Shown: positions 24,231 through 32,493 of the stretch, one piece after another
Numbering within the stretch: position 1 is the first letter of the stretch
Layout of the letters: the number at the start of each line of letters is the position of its first letter
Assembly (NCBI GenBank): GCA_947378965.1
Contig: CANCMG010000002.1
Coordinates: 69,938 to 118,038 of the forward strand
Length of the DNA stretch: 48,101 nt
DNA from: Alcaligenaceae bacterium
GTDB lineage: Bacteria; Pseudomonadota; Gammaproteobacteria; Burkholderiales; Burkholderiaceae_B
Direction: 5' to 3'
Made by a program: the position numbers and the translations under genes
Notes under the pieces: generated by a model
Database searches by the model: none
What the model saw: the letters and a program-made list of their open reading frames with translations, nothing else
Told to the model about the DNA's origin: nothing

Positions 24231-25130
24231 ATGAATCCATCAAAAGCTACTGCTTCGCTACCCTCGCATGGGCGCTTCGCCTATCAAGCGATCACTCAGC
24301 GCCCTGACTACCACTGGCCCAACAATAGCCGACTGGCGGTCTATCTTGGCTTTAACGTTGAGCACTTTGCTTATGGTGCTGGACTGGGCGCAAACTTGGG
24401 GCCAGCAAGCCCGCAACCCGACGTCCTGAATTACAGTTGGCGCGAGTACGGTAACCGCGTTGGCGCTTGGCGCTGCTTATCGCTATTTGATGAGCTTGCA
24501 CTTCCTACGGGTGCGCTGATTAACACGGCCCTCTATGATCACTGTCCCGAACTGATCGCCGCCTTAGTCAAGCGCGGCGATGAACTCATCGGACATGGCC
24601 ATACCAATGCCGAACGTCAAGGGCAATTCAGCGAAGCGGATGAGCTGGCATTGCTGACAGATTGTCGGGCACGCATCTTGAACGAAAGCGGCATCGCACC
24701 TAGCGGCTGGCTCTCACCCTGGATTTCTGAAAGTACGCTCACACCAGACCTGCTTGCCGAAGCGGGCTATGGCTACACCTTAAACTGGTGTCATGACGAT
24801 CAACCCACTTTGATGCAAACACGAAGCGGTACCGGCTTGTGGTCAATCCCTTATCCACAAGAAATCAACGATATCCCAATGCTGATCGGTCGCCAAATGG
24901 ACATGGCACCGTTCGCGCAGATGATCATTGATCAATTCGATGAAATGCTCAAGCAATCTACCGATCAACCCCTGGTCATGGGGATTGCCTTGCATCCTTA
25001 CCTGGTGGGCCAGCCTTACCGGTTGTTGCACCTGCGCCGTGCCTTGCAACACATTGCCGCAGCACGCGATCGTGGTGATATTTGGTTCACCACCCCAGGC
25101 GATATTCATCGCCATGTGCAGAGCCTATAA
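24231..25130 (+). CDS. Polysaccharide deacetylase/PuuE-allantoinase family protein
   Basis: 299 residues of the NodB-like fold, in the PuuE subgroup that includes metal-independent allantoinase and related deformylases or amidases. Marks are 'VYLGFNVEHFAYGAG' (in place of the metal-binding Asp-Asp of classical deacetylases), 'YSWREYGNRVGAWR' (characteristic of the PuuE group), 'ELIGHGHTNAE' and 'GWLSPWISESTLTPDLLAEA'. It is cytoplasmic, with no signal peptide, so cell-wall sugar deacetylation is unlikely; hydrolysis of a cyclic ureide or amide fits better. It follows the ABC transporter operon on the same strand after 147 bp. There is no obvious ribosome site before the ATG at 24231. Together with the RidA remnant just downstream this looks like a former or current ureide/pyrimidine-type pathway. 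Exact reaction unknown. Confidence 0.85.
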   Translation: MNPSKATASLPSHGRFAYQAITQRPDYHWPNNSRLAVYLGFNVEHFAYGAGLGANLGPASPQPDVLNYSWREYGNRVGAWRCLSLFDELALPTGALINTALYDHCPELIAALVKRGDELIGHGHTNAERQGQFSEADELALLTDCRARILNESGIAPSGWLSPWISESTLTPDLLAEAGYGYTLNWCHDDQPTLMQTRSGTGLWSIPYPQEINDIPMLIGRQMDMAPFAQMIIDQFDEMLKQSTDQPLVMGIALHPYLVGQPYRLLHLRRALQHIAAARDRGDIWFTTPGDIHRHVQSL

Positions 25131-25176
25131 AATAGGTTTCTATCGCGACTCAACATCTCAAAAAAGATATCGCACC

Positions 25177-25385
25177 ATGGGCCCACTTCCATTTCACATG
25201 ATTGCCGGAGCACCTGATCCGGTCGCCCCGTTAAGCCACGCGGTTGAGGCCGACGGCTAGGTGTTTGTGACCGGTCAAATGCCTGTTGTTGACACCTCAA
25301 TCGACACGCCCTCACCTGTATCGGCGTCACTGGGCTGGCAAAGGGTGCGCGGGTTGAAATCGACATGATCGCCAAGCGGTTTTGA
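25177..25385 (+). pseudogene. RidA (YjgF) family pseudogene, internally deleted
   Basis: From the ATG at 25177 a RidA-like N-terminus is readable ('AGAPDPVAPLSHAVEADG'), then an in-frame TAG at 25258-25260, after which the same frame continues as 'VFVTGQMPVVDT', still RidA-like. From about 25320 a different frame (shifted by two bases) gives the RidA C-terminus 'IGVTGLAKGARVEIDMIAKR' ending in TGA at 25383-25385. The full family protein is near 130 residues; here only about 209 bp remain, so the middle is deleted, the frame is shifted and there is a premature stop. RidA proteins remove reactive enamine/imine intermediates, and pyrimidine pathways carry a relative (RutC). The remnant lies 46 bp after the PuuE-like gene and was probably its operon partner. 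It is surely non-functional as a full RidA. Confidence 0.8.
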
Positions 25386-25412
25386 ATGTTGAACCGCGTA
25401 TCATCACAAAAT

Positions 25413-25468
25413 GATTTTGGTTGCCATTGATGAAAATATTTGTGGTTGCAACCAAAATCGCTAGCGAT
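25413..25468. promoter_or_regulatory. Inverted repeats upstream of the CurA-like gene
   Basis: A perfect 12-bp inverted repeat, gattttggttgc (25413-25424) and gcaaccaaaatc (25448-25459), is separated by 23 bp. A second perfect palindrome, atcgctagcgat (25457-25468), abuts it. They lie 100-157 bp before the oxidoreductase start. The symmetry suggests a regulator site or a transcript hairpin; no T-run follows on the plus strand, so a plus-strand terminator is unlikely. The rest of the gap to 25569 shows nothing recognisable. Confidence 0.5.
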
Positions 25469-25569
25469 CGCATTACACTTCAGCCATCTGGCTAACCTGG
25501 CTGCCGCAAGCGATAGGTCTTAGCCTGCAACATTCACGATCAAACAAGACACAACTCGAGACAGCAAAC

Positions 25570-26562
25570 ATGAAAAATCAACACGTCATTTTGGTCAGCC
25601 GCCCAACGGGTTGGGTCACCCCTGAAAACTTCAAGCTCGTTGATGCAGACATGCCTGTACCAACCAATAACCAGGTCTTGATTCGTAACCAATGGTTATC
25701 GCTTGACCCTTACATGCGCGGCCGCATTTCTGATGCAAAGTCCTATGCACAGGGCGTCAATCCAGGCGAGGTCATGGTGGGTGGCGCGATCGGTGAAGTG
25801 ATTGAGTCAAACTCGCCAGATTTCAAGGTGGGTGAAACTGTTTTGGCCGCGACTGGGTGGCGCCTCTATGCCGCCATCAACGCCAAAGGCGTCACCAAAA
25901 TTGATACCAGCAAAGTCAGCCCAACTGCCTATTTGGGCATTCTTGGCATGCCTGGCATCACCGCCTGGACCGGCCTGATCGATATCTGCCAACCAAAAGC
26001 CGGCGAAACAGTCGTGGTCGACGCCGCTTCGGGCGCTGTGGGTAGTGTGGTGGGGCAACTTGCCAAGCACGTTGGCTGCCGGGTTGTCGGGATTGCGGGT
26101 GGCGCTAAAAAGTGTCAGTACGTTGTGGATGAACTAGGCTTTGATGCTTGCATTGATCACCGCGCCAGTGACTTTGCCGAACAGCTTGCGGCAGCCCTGC
26201 CTAAAGGTATCGACTGCCTGTTCGAAAACGTTGGTGGCGAAATTTTTGAACGCTTGCTCACCCACATGAATACCTTTGGTCGTATCGCGCTGTGCGGCAT
26301 GGTGTCTGAGTTCAATCGCGATCCTCACGCCTACCATACACTGCGCGCCATTTTGGTCAGTCGCTTACGTGTACAAGGTTTTATCGTGTCAGACAAACTC
26401 GACACCTGGCCCGCCATTCGTTCACAACTCTACGACCTGGTGGTCGCAGGCAAACTGAAGTTTCGCGAATCGGTTGCGGTCGGCCTTGGTAGCGCACCTG
26501 AGGCTCTTGTCGGCATGCTCAAGGGCGAAAATTTTGGTAAACAACTTGTGAAGTTGGTGTAA
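25570..26562 (+). CDS. NADP-dependent oxidoreductase, CurA/leukotriene B4 dehydrogenase-like (zinc-independent MDR)
   Basis: 330 residues of the medium-chain dehydrogenase/reductase superfamily without zinc ligands. The start region 'VDADMPVPTNNQVLIRNQWL' followed by 'SLDPYMRGRISDAKSYAQG' is diagnostic for the CurA group, which reduces conjugated C=C double bonds with NADPH. The nucleotide motif is 'DAASGAVGSVVGQLAKHVG', and 'CLFENVGGEIFERLLTHMN' and 'RIALCGMVSEFN' follow. It is cytoplasmic and typical in length. The gene stands on its own after the RidA remnant with an inverted-repeat region upstream; the Bug receptor gene starts four bases after its stop, but the two need not share a function. 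Natural substrate unknown. Confidence 0.92.
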   Translation: MKNQHVILVSRPTGWVTPENFKLVDADMPVPTNNQVLIRNQWLSLDPYMRGRISDAKSYAQGVNPGEVMVGGAIGEVIESNSPDFKVGETVLAATGWRLYAAINAKGVTKIDTSKVSPTAYLGILGMPGITAWTGLIDICQPKAGETVVVDAASGAVGSVVGQLAKHVGCRVVGIAGGAKKCQYVVDELGFDACIDHRASDFAEQLAAALPKGIDCLFENVGGEIFERLLTHMNTFGRIALCGMVSEFNRDPHAYHTLRAILVSRLRVQGFIVSDKLDTWPAIRSQLYDLVVAGKLKFRESVAVGLGSAPEALVGMLKGENFGKQLVKLV

Positions 26563-26566
26563 CGCG

Positions 26567-27667
26567 ATGCCTAAGACTGCGAGGTTGGCATCGTGTCACT
26601 TCGCCTTTGAAGGTCAACGCGCCTTTGGAGGACAGCGTGCTCGCACGCCCCTCTCTGGCGTGACGCAATGCCTCTTGATTCTAAGGGTTCGTGCGATTGC
26701 GAGCCTACTTCTAACAGCTTTGTTTAGTGTTGCTGCAATCGCGCAAAGCACCACACAAAAACCAACTGGCACCTACCCCGACCGCCCGATTCGCTTTGTG
26801 GTTCCCTTCGCAGCAGGTGGCGCAACCGACGTAGTTGCACGACTCATTGCACCAGGCTTGTCGGCAGCACTCGGGCAAACTGTCGTCGTTGAAAATCGCC
26901 CCGGGGCTGCAACGGTGATTGGTACTGCGCTTGTTGCACAATCTGCACCAGACGGCTACACCATCCTACAAGGCTCTGCGAGCCTGGCCATCACCGCAAG
27001 TACCATGGCCAAACTGCCCTATAACGTCACCCGCGACTTAAAACCAGTCATACAGACCTCCTCCCAATCTTATTTAGTACTTGTGCGTCAGTCCTCGTCC
27101 ATCAAATCGCTTCAAGAACTACTCTCTTACGCACAACAACATCCTAAAAAAATAAGCTATGGCACTCCGGGCCACGGCAGTAGCGGCCATCTTTCTATAG
27201 AACAATTTTGTCTTGAGGCCGGTATCCAAATGACACATGTCGCGTACAAGGGCGATAACCCCGCGCTGACAGATTTACTGGGTGGTCACATTGATTTGGT
27301 GTTTGCGACGATTTCGGCAGCCTACCCTCATTTGCGCTCTGGTCAACTACGCGCACTTGCCATCACGGCGCCGCAACGCTCGATACGATTTCCTGAGTTA
27401 CCCACAGTCTCTGAGTCAGGTGTACCCGGATACGAGGCCAGCTCTTGGAATGGAGTCTTGGTGCCAGCCGGTACACCGCAAGCTATCGTTGACCGCCTCG
27501 AGGGCGAACTTGCAAAAGTCTTAAAGTCGCCCGAACTGGTGCAATGGTACACGGACAATGGTGCTGACCCAGGTGCACAAACCTCATCGCAATTCAAAGA
27601 GGTCATTCGCATACACCTCGAAAAATGGGCGCGACTAGTGAAAACGATCGGCCTCACACCTGAATAG
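26567..27667 (+). CDS. Bug/TctC-family tripartite tricarboxylate transporter receptor
   Basis: 366 residues as an open frame. The mature part is a Bug periplasmic receptor: 'YPDRPIRFVVPFAAGGATDV', 'LGQTVVVENRPGAATVIGTA', 'HVAYKGDNPALTDLLGGHID' and 'RSIRFPELPTVSESGVPGYE'. The first ~45 residues before the hydrophobic signal core ('AIASLLLTALFSVAAIAQS') are unusually long and arginine-rich ('FEGQRAFGGQRAR'), so the true start may be downstream, for example the GTG at 26660. No tctA or tctB genes are near; such orphan Bug receptors are very numerous in Alcaligenaceae. It converges with another Bug gene, the stops being five bases apart. Ligands are usually carboxylates or small amides; this one is unknown. 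Confidence 0.88.
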   Translation: MPKTARLASCHFAFEGQRAFGGQRARTPLSGVTQCLLILRVRAIASLLLTALFSVAAIAQSTTQKPTGTYPDRPIRFVVPFAAGGATDVVARLIAPGLSAALGQTVVVENRPGAATVIGTALVAQSAPDGYTILQGSASLAITASTMAKLPYNVTRDLKPVIQTSSQSYLVLVRQSSSIKSLQELLSYAQQHPKKISYGTPGHGSSGHLSIEQFCLEAGIQMTHVAYKGDNPALTDLLGGHIDLVFATISAAYPHLRSGQLRALAITAPQRSIRFPELPTVSESGVPGYEASSWNGVLVPAGTPQAIVDRLEGELAKVLKSPELVQWYTDNGADPGAQTSSQFKEVIRIHLEKWARLVKTIGLTPE

Positions 27668-27672
27668 CCCAG

Positions 27673-28638
27673 CTAAAGTTTGATACTAGCGGACTTCACG
27701 ATCGCTTTGCCTTTTTCAATCTCTTGCTGAATAAATTGTGCAAACTGCTCTGGGCGGTCTGCAACAATATTGGCCCCCAAAGCAGCCATTGTTTTTTGAA
27801 CCGCTGCGGTCGCCAACGCTTCGCGTATTCCAGCATTCAAGCGCTCAATCACCTCTGAAGCCGTTCGTGCGGGTGCCAAGATTCCTGTCCAGGCACTGAA
27901 GTCAAAAGGCTGCTTCACAATCTCTTGCATGGTCGGCAGCTCTGGCATCAAACTCGAGCGCTCTGCAGTGGTCACTGCAATCGCTCGTAACTTACCAGCC
28001 TGCACCAAAGAAGCAACAGCAATAATATTGGCAAACATCAGATCAAGATGCCCACCCAGCAAGTCGCGAACCGCCGGACCCGTGCCTTTATAAGGAATGT
28101 GCGTCATCGAAATACCGGCTAAATAGCTCACCATTTCGCCTGAAAAATGATCATTCGTTCCGTTGCCAGACGAACCATAAGTTAGTTTTTTAAGCTTGGC
28201 CTGCGTAATTAAATCTTGGTAGTTTTGAATGGGTGATTCAGGCAACACCGTCAACACAAAAGGTGACTTGGCTGCCAAACAGATCGGAGCAAAATCTTTG
28301 ATTGTGTCAAAGGGCATAGGTGAAATGAGCGACGGATTACTGGCGTGAGGTGCACTCGTTGCCAGTAGCGTATAGCCGTCTGGCATTGCTTTGGCCACAA
28401 ACTCTGAACCAATCAGTGCACCAGCACCCGCTTTGTTTTCAACCACAACCGGTTGACCTAAATTTTGACTGAGCGGAACAGCTAACGCTCTGGCTAAAGC
28501 GTCAGTTCCGCCTCCGGGAGCAAACGCGACCACCAACGAAACCGGCTTCACCGGATAGCGTGTGGCACTAAGCACCGGCCAACCAGACAGCACGGCACCT
28601 GCCCCCACCGACGCGCTCATAAATCTTCTGCGATCCAT
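27673..28638 (-). CDS. Bug/TctC-family receptor, Tat-type leader
   Basis: 321 residues. The leader 'MDRRRFMSASVGAGAVLSGW' has a twin-arginine motif. The Bug fold is shown by 'KPVSLVVAFAPGGGTDALAR', 'LGQPVVVENKAGAGALIGSE', 'HIPYKGTGPAVRDLLGGHLD' and 'LMPELPTMQEI'. GGAGA precedes the ATG at 28638. It is convergent with the other Bug gene at 26567-27667 but only distantly similar to it, so the pair is not a recent duplication. As an orphan receptor it may serve a TctAB channel elsewhere. Confidence 0.92.
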   Translation of the reverse strand: MDRRRFMSASVGAGAVLSGWPVLSATRYPVKPVSLVVAFAPGGGTDALARALAVPLSQNLGQPVVVENKAGAGALIGSEFVAKAMPDGYTLLATSAPHASNPSLISPMPFDTIKDFAPICLAAKSPFVLTVLPESPIQNYQDLITQAKLKKLTYGSSGNGTNDHFSGEMVSYLAGISMTHIPYKGTGPAVRDLLGGHLDLMFANIIAVASLVQAGKLRAIAVTTAERSSLMPELPTMQEIVKQPFDFSAWTGILAPARTASEVIERLNAGIREALATAAVQKTMAALGANIVADRPEQFAQFIQQEIEKGKAIVKSASIKL

Positions 28639-28703
28639 TTGACAGTCTCCACCATTCTTTTAAGAACGAGTTCTATCTTTTGACATAAAGGGCACCACTC
28701 AGA

Positions 28704-29273
28704 TCAAAACATACCACCCACATTAAACAGTGCCATCAACCCCAGTATCACAAACAGCCCTGCCGCGATCAGATGCACGGTGCGCATCGGGACGATACGC
28801 GTGATGCGCTCGCCTAAGAGTACGGCTGGGGCGTTAGCCAGCATCATGCCAAAGGTTGTACCAAGTACGACCGCGGTTAAAGACGAATACTGAGCGGCCA
28901 ACGCCACCGTCGCAAACTGGGTTTTATCACCCATCTCGGCCAAAAAGAAGGCAATCAAGGTCGTGAGAAAGACACCGCCCTTTTTGACTGCTTGCGTATC
29001 ATCGAGTTTGTCAGGGATCAGGATCCAACCCGCCATCGCCAAAAACGAGACACCTAAGATCCAGCGCATCACCTGCGGCCCGACCCAGTGCATCAGCCAG
29101 GCACCTAAGGCACCGGCCACGCCATGATTCAGTAGCGTTGCCACTAGGATACCCAAGATAATCGGCACAGGCTTACGAAAGCGTGCGGCTAACACCAAGG
29201 CCAGCAACTGTGTTTTGTCGCCCATCTCGGCAAGCGCCACAATACCGGTCGACATTAAAAAAGCTTCAATCAT
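28704..29273 (-). CDS. TMEM165/GDT1 (UPF0016) family cation exporter
   Basis: 189 residues, six or seven hydrophobic spans, with the family's duplicated signature EMGDKTQ at residues 16-22 and 113-119. Members export Mn2+ (MneA in bacteria) or exchange Ca2+/H+ across the inner membrane; the acidic residues of the two motifs form the cation site. The length matches two fused repeats. I looked for a yybP-ykoY manganese riboswitch upstream and did not see one; instead a 25-bp tandem repeat array occupies that space. Start ATG at 29273 lacks a strong ribosome site. Confidence 0.9.
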   Translation of the reverse strand: MIEAFLMSTGIVALAEMGDKTQLLALVLAARFRKPVPIILGILVATLLNHGVAGALGAWLMHWVGPQVMRWILGVSFLAMAGWILIPDKLDDTQAVKKGGVFLTTLIAFFLAEMGDKTQFATVALAAQYSSLTAVVLGTTFGMMLANAPAVLLGERITRIVPMRTVHLIAAGLFVILGLMALFNVGGMF

Positions 29274-29294
29274 TTTTTACCCAGATGGCGACTT

Positions 29295-29419
29295 GAGTCG
29301 CAATACTTGTTGAACACTTGAGTCGAAATACTCGTTGAGCACTTGATTCGAAATACTCGTTGAACACTTGATTCGCAATACTTGTTGAACACTTGAGTCG
29401 CAATACTCGTTGAACAAAT
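29295..29419. repeat. Tandem array, five units of 25 bp
   Basis: Five 25-bp units start at 29295, 29320, 29345, 29370 and 29395. They read 'ga(g/t)tcg(c/a)aatact' followed by '(t/c)gttga(a/g)cactt' with few substitutions; the last unit ends in aaat and a decayed sixth copy follows. The array lies between the DUF1854 gene stop and the start of the TMEM165-like gene, so it forms part of that gene's 5' leader if the two are co-transcribed. No coding potential of note. Confidence 0.9.
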
Positions 29420-29447
29420 GAGACGTCGATCAGCAGATACACTTGCT

Positions 29448-29912
29448 TTATAAAAAACGATCTAGGATACGACGGCTATTTTTATCAAGCGCTTGCATGT
29501 CGGGCAAAATAAACCGCAGGCCATGACTGTCAGTAATAATCAGCGTCGCACCCGTTAAACGTCGGATGTCTTCTTCGCCCTTGAGGATCAACTTTGTTGC
29601 ACCTCGGTCAGTGACGATATCCCACGTGCTGGGCGTTGAAAGGGTTGACACACTGACAATCCGTTGAATCGTCGGCATCATCTCGCGCAAAGCGATCTCT
29701 TCGGTGATCAAGTCGCGCATGTCTTGGGGTAAGGCACTTAGCTCATCTACCCAGGCAATTTCTTTGCCTTCTGTACTCATGAACGCCACAAACTGCTCGG
29801 GTGCCTGTAACGGAAACGCGCGCACCGGCACCACCCCTTCGAAGACACGTCCGTCTTGAAACGTCACCAACAGGCGACCCGCTTGATTACGCGTTAACAA
29901 AAAATCAGACAT
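29448..29912 (-). CDS. DUF1854 protein associated with cyanophycin metabolism
   Basis: 154 residues, soluble, matching the DUF1854 family ('VVPVRAFPLQAPEQFVAFMS', 'EGKEIAWVDELSALPQDMRD', 'EEIALREMMPTIQRI', 'WDIVTDRGATKLILKGEEDI', 'LIITDSHGLRFILPDMQALD'). This family commonly lies next to an ABC exporter-like protein and cyanophycin synthetases; its biochemical role is not known to me. AGGGG sits before the ATG at 29912, and the first eight bases overlap the end of the ABC gene upstream, so the two are co-translated. A role in controlling or placing the polymer is a guess. Confidence 0.88.
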   Translation of the reverse strand: MSDFLLTRNQAGRLLVTFQDGRVFEGVVPVRAFPLQAPEQFVAFMSTEGKEIAWVDELSALPQDMRDLITEEIALREMMPTIQRIVSVSTLSTPSTWDIVTDRGATKLILKGEEDIRRLTGATLIITDSHGLRFILPDMQALDKNSRRILDRFL

Positions 29913-32268
29913 CGGTCGCCCCTTGTCGATTGTCGGGCGTCACAACTGGCGAAGCAACAGGTTTGGCGTCGGCGACAACTTTGCTCGCTGTGGCTTCGAG
30001 CGAGCCCGGGATCACGGTGTCCTCAACGCCAGTCAGACGCGACTGCGCTTGATACAAATCATGATAGGCACCACCACGGGCAAGTAAGTCATCGTGATTG
30101 CCGATCTCGACGATCTCGCCACGGTCAAGCACGACCAGCCGATCGGCCTTTCGCAAGGTACTCAAGCGATGCGCAATCGCAATTGTGGTGCGGCCTTGAA
30201 TCAGGTTATCGAGGGCTTCTTGAATCTCCATTTCGGTAGTGGTGTCAACCGATGAGGTTGCCTCATCCAAAATAAGAATGCGCGGATCAATCAATAAGGC
30301 ACGCGCAATCGAGATACGCTGACGTTCGCCACCCGACAGGGCTTGTCCACGTTCGCCAACCAGCGAATCGTACCCCTGCGGCAAACGCAAAATGAACTCA
30401 TGCGCACGCGCAGCGCGCGCTGCCGCCACAATCTCTGAACGCGTGGCTTCAGGTTTGCCATAGGCAATATTTTCAGCGATCGTGCCAAAGAATAAGAAAG
30501 GCTCTTGCAGCACAAGACCAATATTGCGCCTGAACGAAGCTAACGAATACGAGCGGATATCAACGCCGTCCACTTTGATCCCACCTTCGGTGACATCATA
30601 AAAACGGCAAATCATGTTCACCAGCGAGCTTTTGCCCGAACCGCTATGACCGACCAAACCAATCATCTCGCCCGCGCCGATACTTAAATTGACATTGCGC
30701 AATACCGTTCTGCTGCCATAGCGAAAGCCAACATTGCTCAACTCAATACGCCCTTCTACACGCTCAAGCGGCACGGGGCGCTGCGCATCAGGCACGCTCG
30801 AGACATGATCCAAAATATCAAAGATACGCTTGGCGCCTGCCGCCGCTTGCTGCGTGTGCGACACAATGCGACTCATTGAATCTAGTCGCGTGTAAAACCG
30901 GCCGATATAGGCCAAAAAGGCTGCCAGTACGCCCACCGTTATGGTGCTGCTTGCCACCTGAGAGATGCCAAAAATCCAGACCACCAGCAGGCCGATTTCA
31001 GTTAAGAAGGTCACTGAAGGCGCAAAGAGCGCCCACACTTTATTGATACGATCGTTAACCGCCAGATAACGGTCATTGGCTTCGCGAAACCGCGCGACTT
31101 CGCGTTGCTCTTGCGCAAACGCCTTGACCACCCGAATGCCCGGAATCGTGTCGGCCAGGACGTTGGTCAGCTCGCTCCAGGAGCGATCCACCTTTTCAAA
31201 ACCAAACCGTAAACGGTGGCGCACCAAATGAATCATCCAGATGATCACCGGCAACGGGATTAAAGTGGTGAGGGCCAACCACGGATCAATCGAGATCAAA
31301 ATACAAGCCGTCATTACGATCATCAGTACGTCGTTGGCAAAGTCAAGCAGATGCAACGACAAAAAGATATTAATGCGATCGGTTTCACTGCCGATGCGCG
31401 CCATTAAGTCACCGGTACGCTTACCGCCAAAGTATTGCAGCGACAGTGTTTGCAGGTGACTGAAGGTAGCGGTGCGCAGATCAGCGCCGATTCGTTCGCT
31501 CACCCAAGCAAGCAAGTAGGTACGCGCCCACCCAAGCAGCCAAGCCAACAAACCCGCAACCACCAGCCCAGTTAAGTACAACGCCACCAAGTCGTAATTA
31601 ATCGGCTTGCCATTTTGAAACGGAATCAAAATGTCATCCATTAACGGCATCGTCAGATAGGGCGGTACCAGCGTTGCAGAGGTCGACAGCAAGGTCAGGA
31701 TGAAGCCGACAATCAGAGGCAATTTGTAGGGCTGGGCAAACCGCGCTAAACGCAACAGCGCCCACGTGTCACTTGGCCCAGCCTTGTCAGTGTCACAAAC
31801 GGCACACTCATCTTGATCGAGGGCGAAGGGTGTACCGCAGGTTGGACAGGCGGCCGCACTACCCTGTGGTGCATGCAGAGGGTCTGCTAGTTTTTGCTGA
31901 AGTTGAGTAAAGAGCTCGCTTAGGCGACCCACCGCAGGCGCCATGCCAAGCGTGTGGCGCCAGACACTTAACCGCCGCGCCCCGTCAAAGAGCTCGATGG
32001 TACCAACCCCCGCGTGGTCGCGATGCTGCAACAGTTGCGCGGTGGTAATGGGAAAAATAGTCCAGTCATGCGCCATCGACTCGCGCGACACCAACCGGGT
32101 GGGCGTCAAAAACAAGATACCCGCCGCGAAAAACAAATTCGAGTCGAGATCGGGCTCGAGCCAGGCTAAGACTTTTTCGCCGGGTGCTAGCAAAGACTTG
32201 ATCTCGACGGCCCAAGCCGTCGGCAGCGTTGACTCAAACGCAGGGTCGGCGGTTGGAAGGGGTGTCAT
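29905..32268 (-). CDS. ABC exporter-like protein of the cyanophycin locus
   Basis: 787 residues in three parts. Residues 1-~165 are a soluble domain ending in a zinc-ribbon-like motif with C141, C144, C155 and C158 ('CPTCGTPF', 'CAVC'). Residues ~170-470 are a six-span type I exporter membrane domain ('YLTMPLMDDILIPFQNGKP', 'LQYFGGKRTGDLMARIGSET'). Residues ~505-745 are the ATPase with Walker A at 540-548 (GHSGSGKSS), 'ALSGGERQRISIARALL' and 'ILILDEATSSVD'. A tail of about 45 residues follows. One polypeptide with one membrane and one ATPase domain must form a homodimer. It is divergent from the cyanophycin synthetase pair and overlaps the DUF1854 gene. The family association with cyanophycin is known from gene neighbourhoods; the transported substrate is not known to me. 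Confidence 0.9.
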   Translation of the reverse strand: MTPLPTADPAFESTLPTAWAVEIKSLLAPGEKVLAWLEPDLDSNLFFAAGILFLTPTRLVSRESMAHDWTIFPITTAQLLQHRDHAGVGTIELFDGARRLSVWRHTLGMAPAVGRLSELFTQLQQKLADPLHAPQGSAAACPTCGTPFALDQDECAVCDTDKAGPSDTWALLRLARFAQPYKLPLIVGFILTLLSTSATLVPPYLTMPLMDDILIPFQNGKPINYDLVALYLTGLVVAGLLAWLLGWARTYLLAWVSERIGADLRTATFSHLQTLSLQYFGGKRTGDLMARIGSETDRINIFLSLHLLDFANDVLMIVMTACILISIDPWLALTTLIPLPVIIWMIHLVRHRLRFGFEKVDRSWSELTNVLADTIPGIRVVKAFAQEQREVARFREANDRYLAVNDRINKVWALFAPSVTFLTEIGLLVVWIFGISQVASSTITVGVLAAFLAYIGRFYTRLDSMSRIVSHTQQAAAGAKRIFDILDHVSSVPDAQRPVPLERVEGRIELSNVGFRYGSRTVLRNVNLSIGAGEMIGLVGHSGSGKSSLVNMICRFYDVTEGGIKVDGVDIRSYSLASFRRNIGLVLQEPFLFFGTIAENIAYGKPEATRSEIVAAARAARAHEFILRLPQGYDSLVGERGQALSGGERQRISIARALLIDPRILILDEATSSVDTTTEMEIQEALDNLIQGRTTIAIAHRLSTLRKADRLVVLDRGEIVEIGNHDDLLARGGAYHDLYQAQSRLTGVEDTVIPGSLEATASKVVADAKPVASPVVTPDNRQGATDV

Positions 32269-32341
32269 CTAGGCGGCACGCGTTGCCCATCAGTCGGTAC
32301 GAACAACTGCAGCGGGAAGCGCTTCATTAGGGGCCAACAAG

Positions 32342-32453
32342 TTCGATTGAAAATTTCGATTGAAGTGAATCCCGCAAGTATAACGACCAACGCCCACCGA
32401 AACTACTCTTAGCCTCGTAAGTTGCTCTTGTTTAGCGATTTTGCTGCGATAAT
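32342..32453 (+). promoter_or_regulatory. Divergent promoter region of the cyanophycin locus
   Basis: Between the ABC gene and the first synthetase lie two direct copies of ttcgattgaa (32342-32351 and 32355-32364), 13 bp apart, possible regulator half-sites. GATAAT at 32448-32453 is a fair -10 box; with it transcription would begin near 32460, which supports the ATG at 32494 as the synthetase start. No good -35 is visible. Confidence 0.3.
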
Positions 32454-32493
32454 GACGGATTCAAGGCATTGTTGCACCGCAACAAATGATGTG

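Noticed and set aside
24231-25130. Cell-wall or chitin polysaccharide deacetylase
   Set aside because: It lacks a signal peptide and the metal-binding Asp-Asp motif, and it has PuuE-group signatures instead.
29274-29447. yybP-ykoY manganese riboswitch before the TMEM165-type gene
   Set aside because: The region is filled by the 25-bp repeats and I do not see the conserved riboswitch core.
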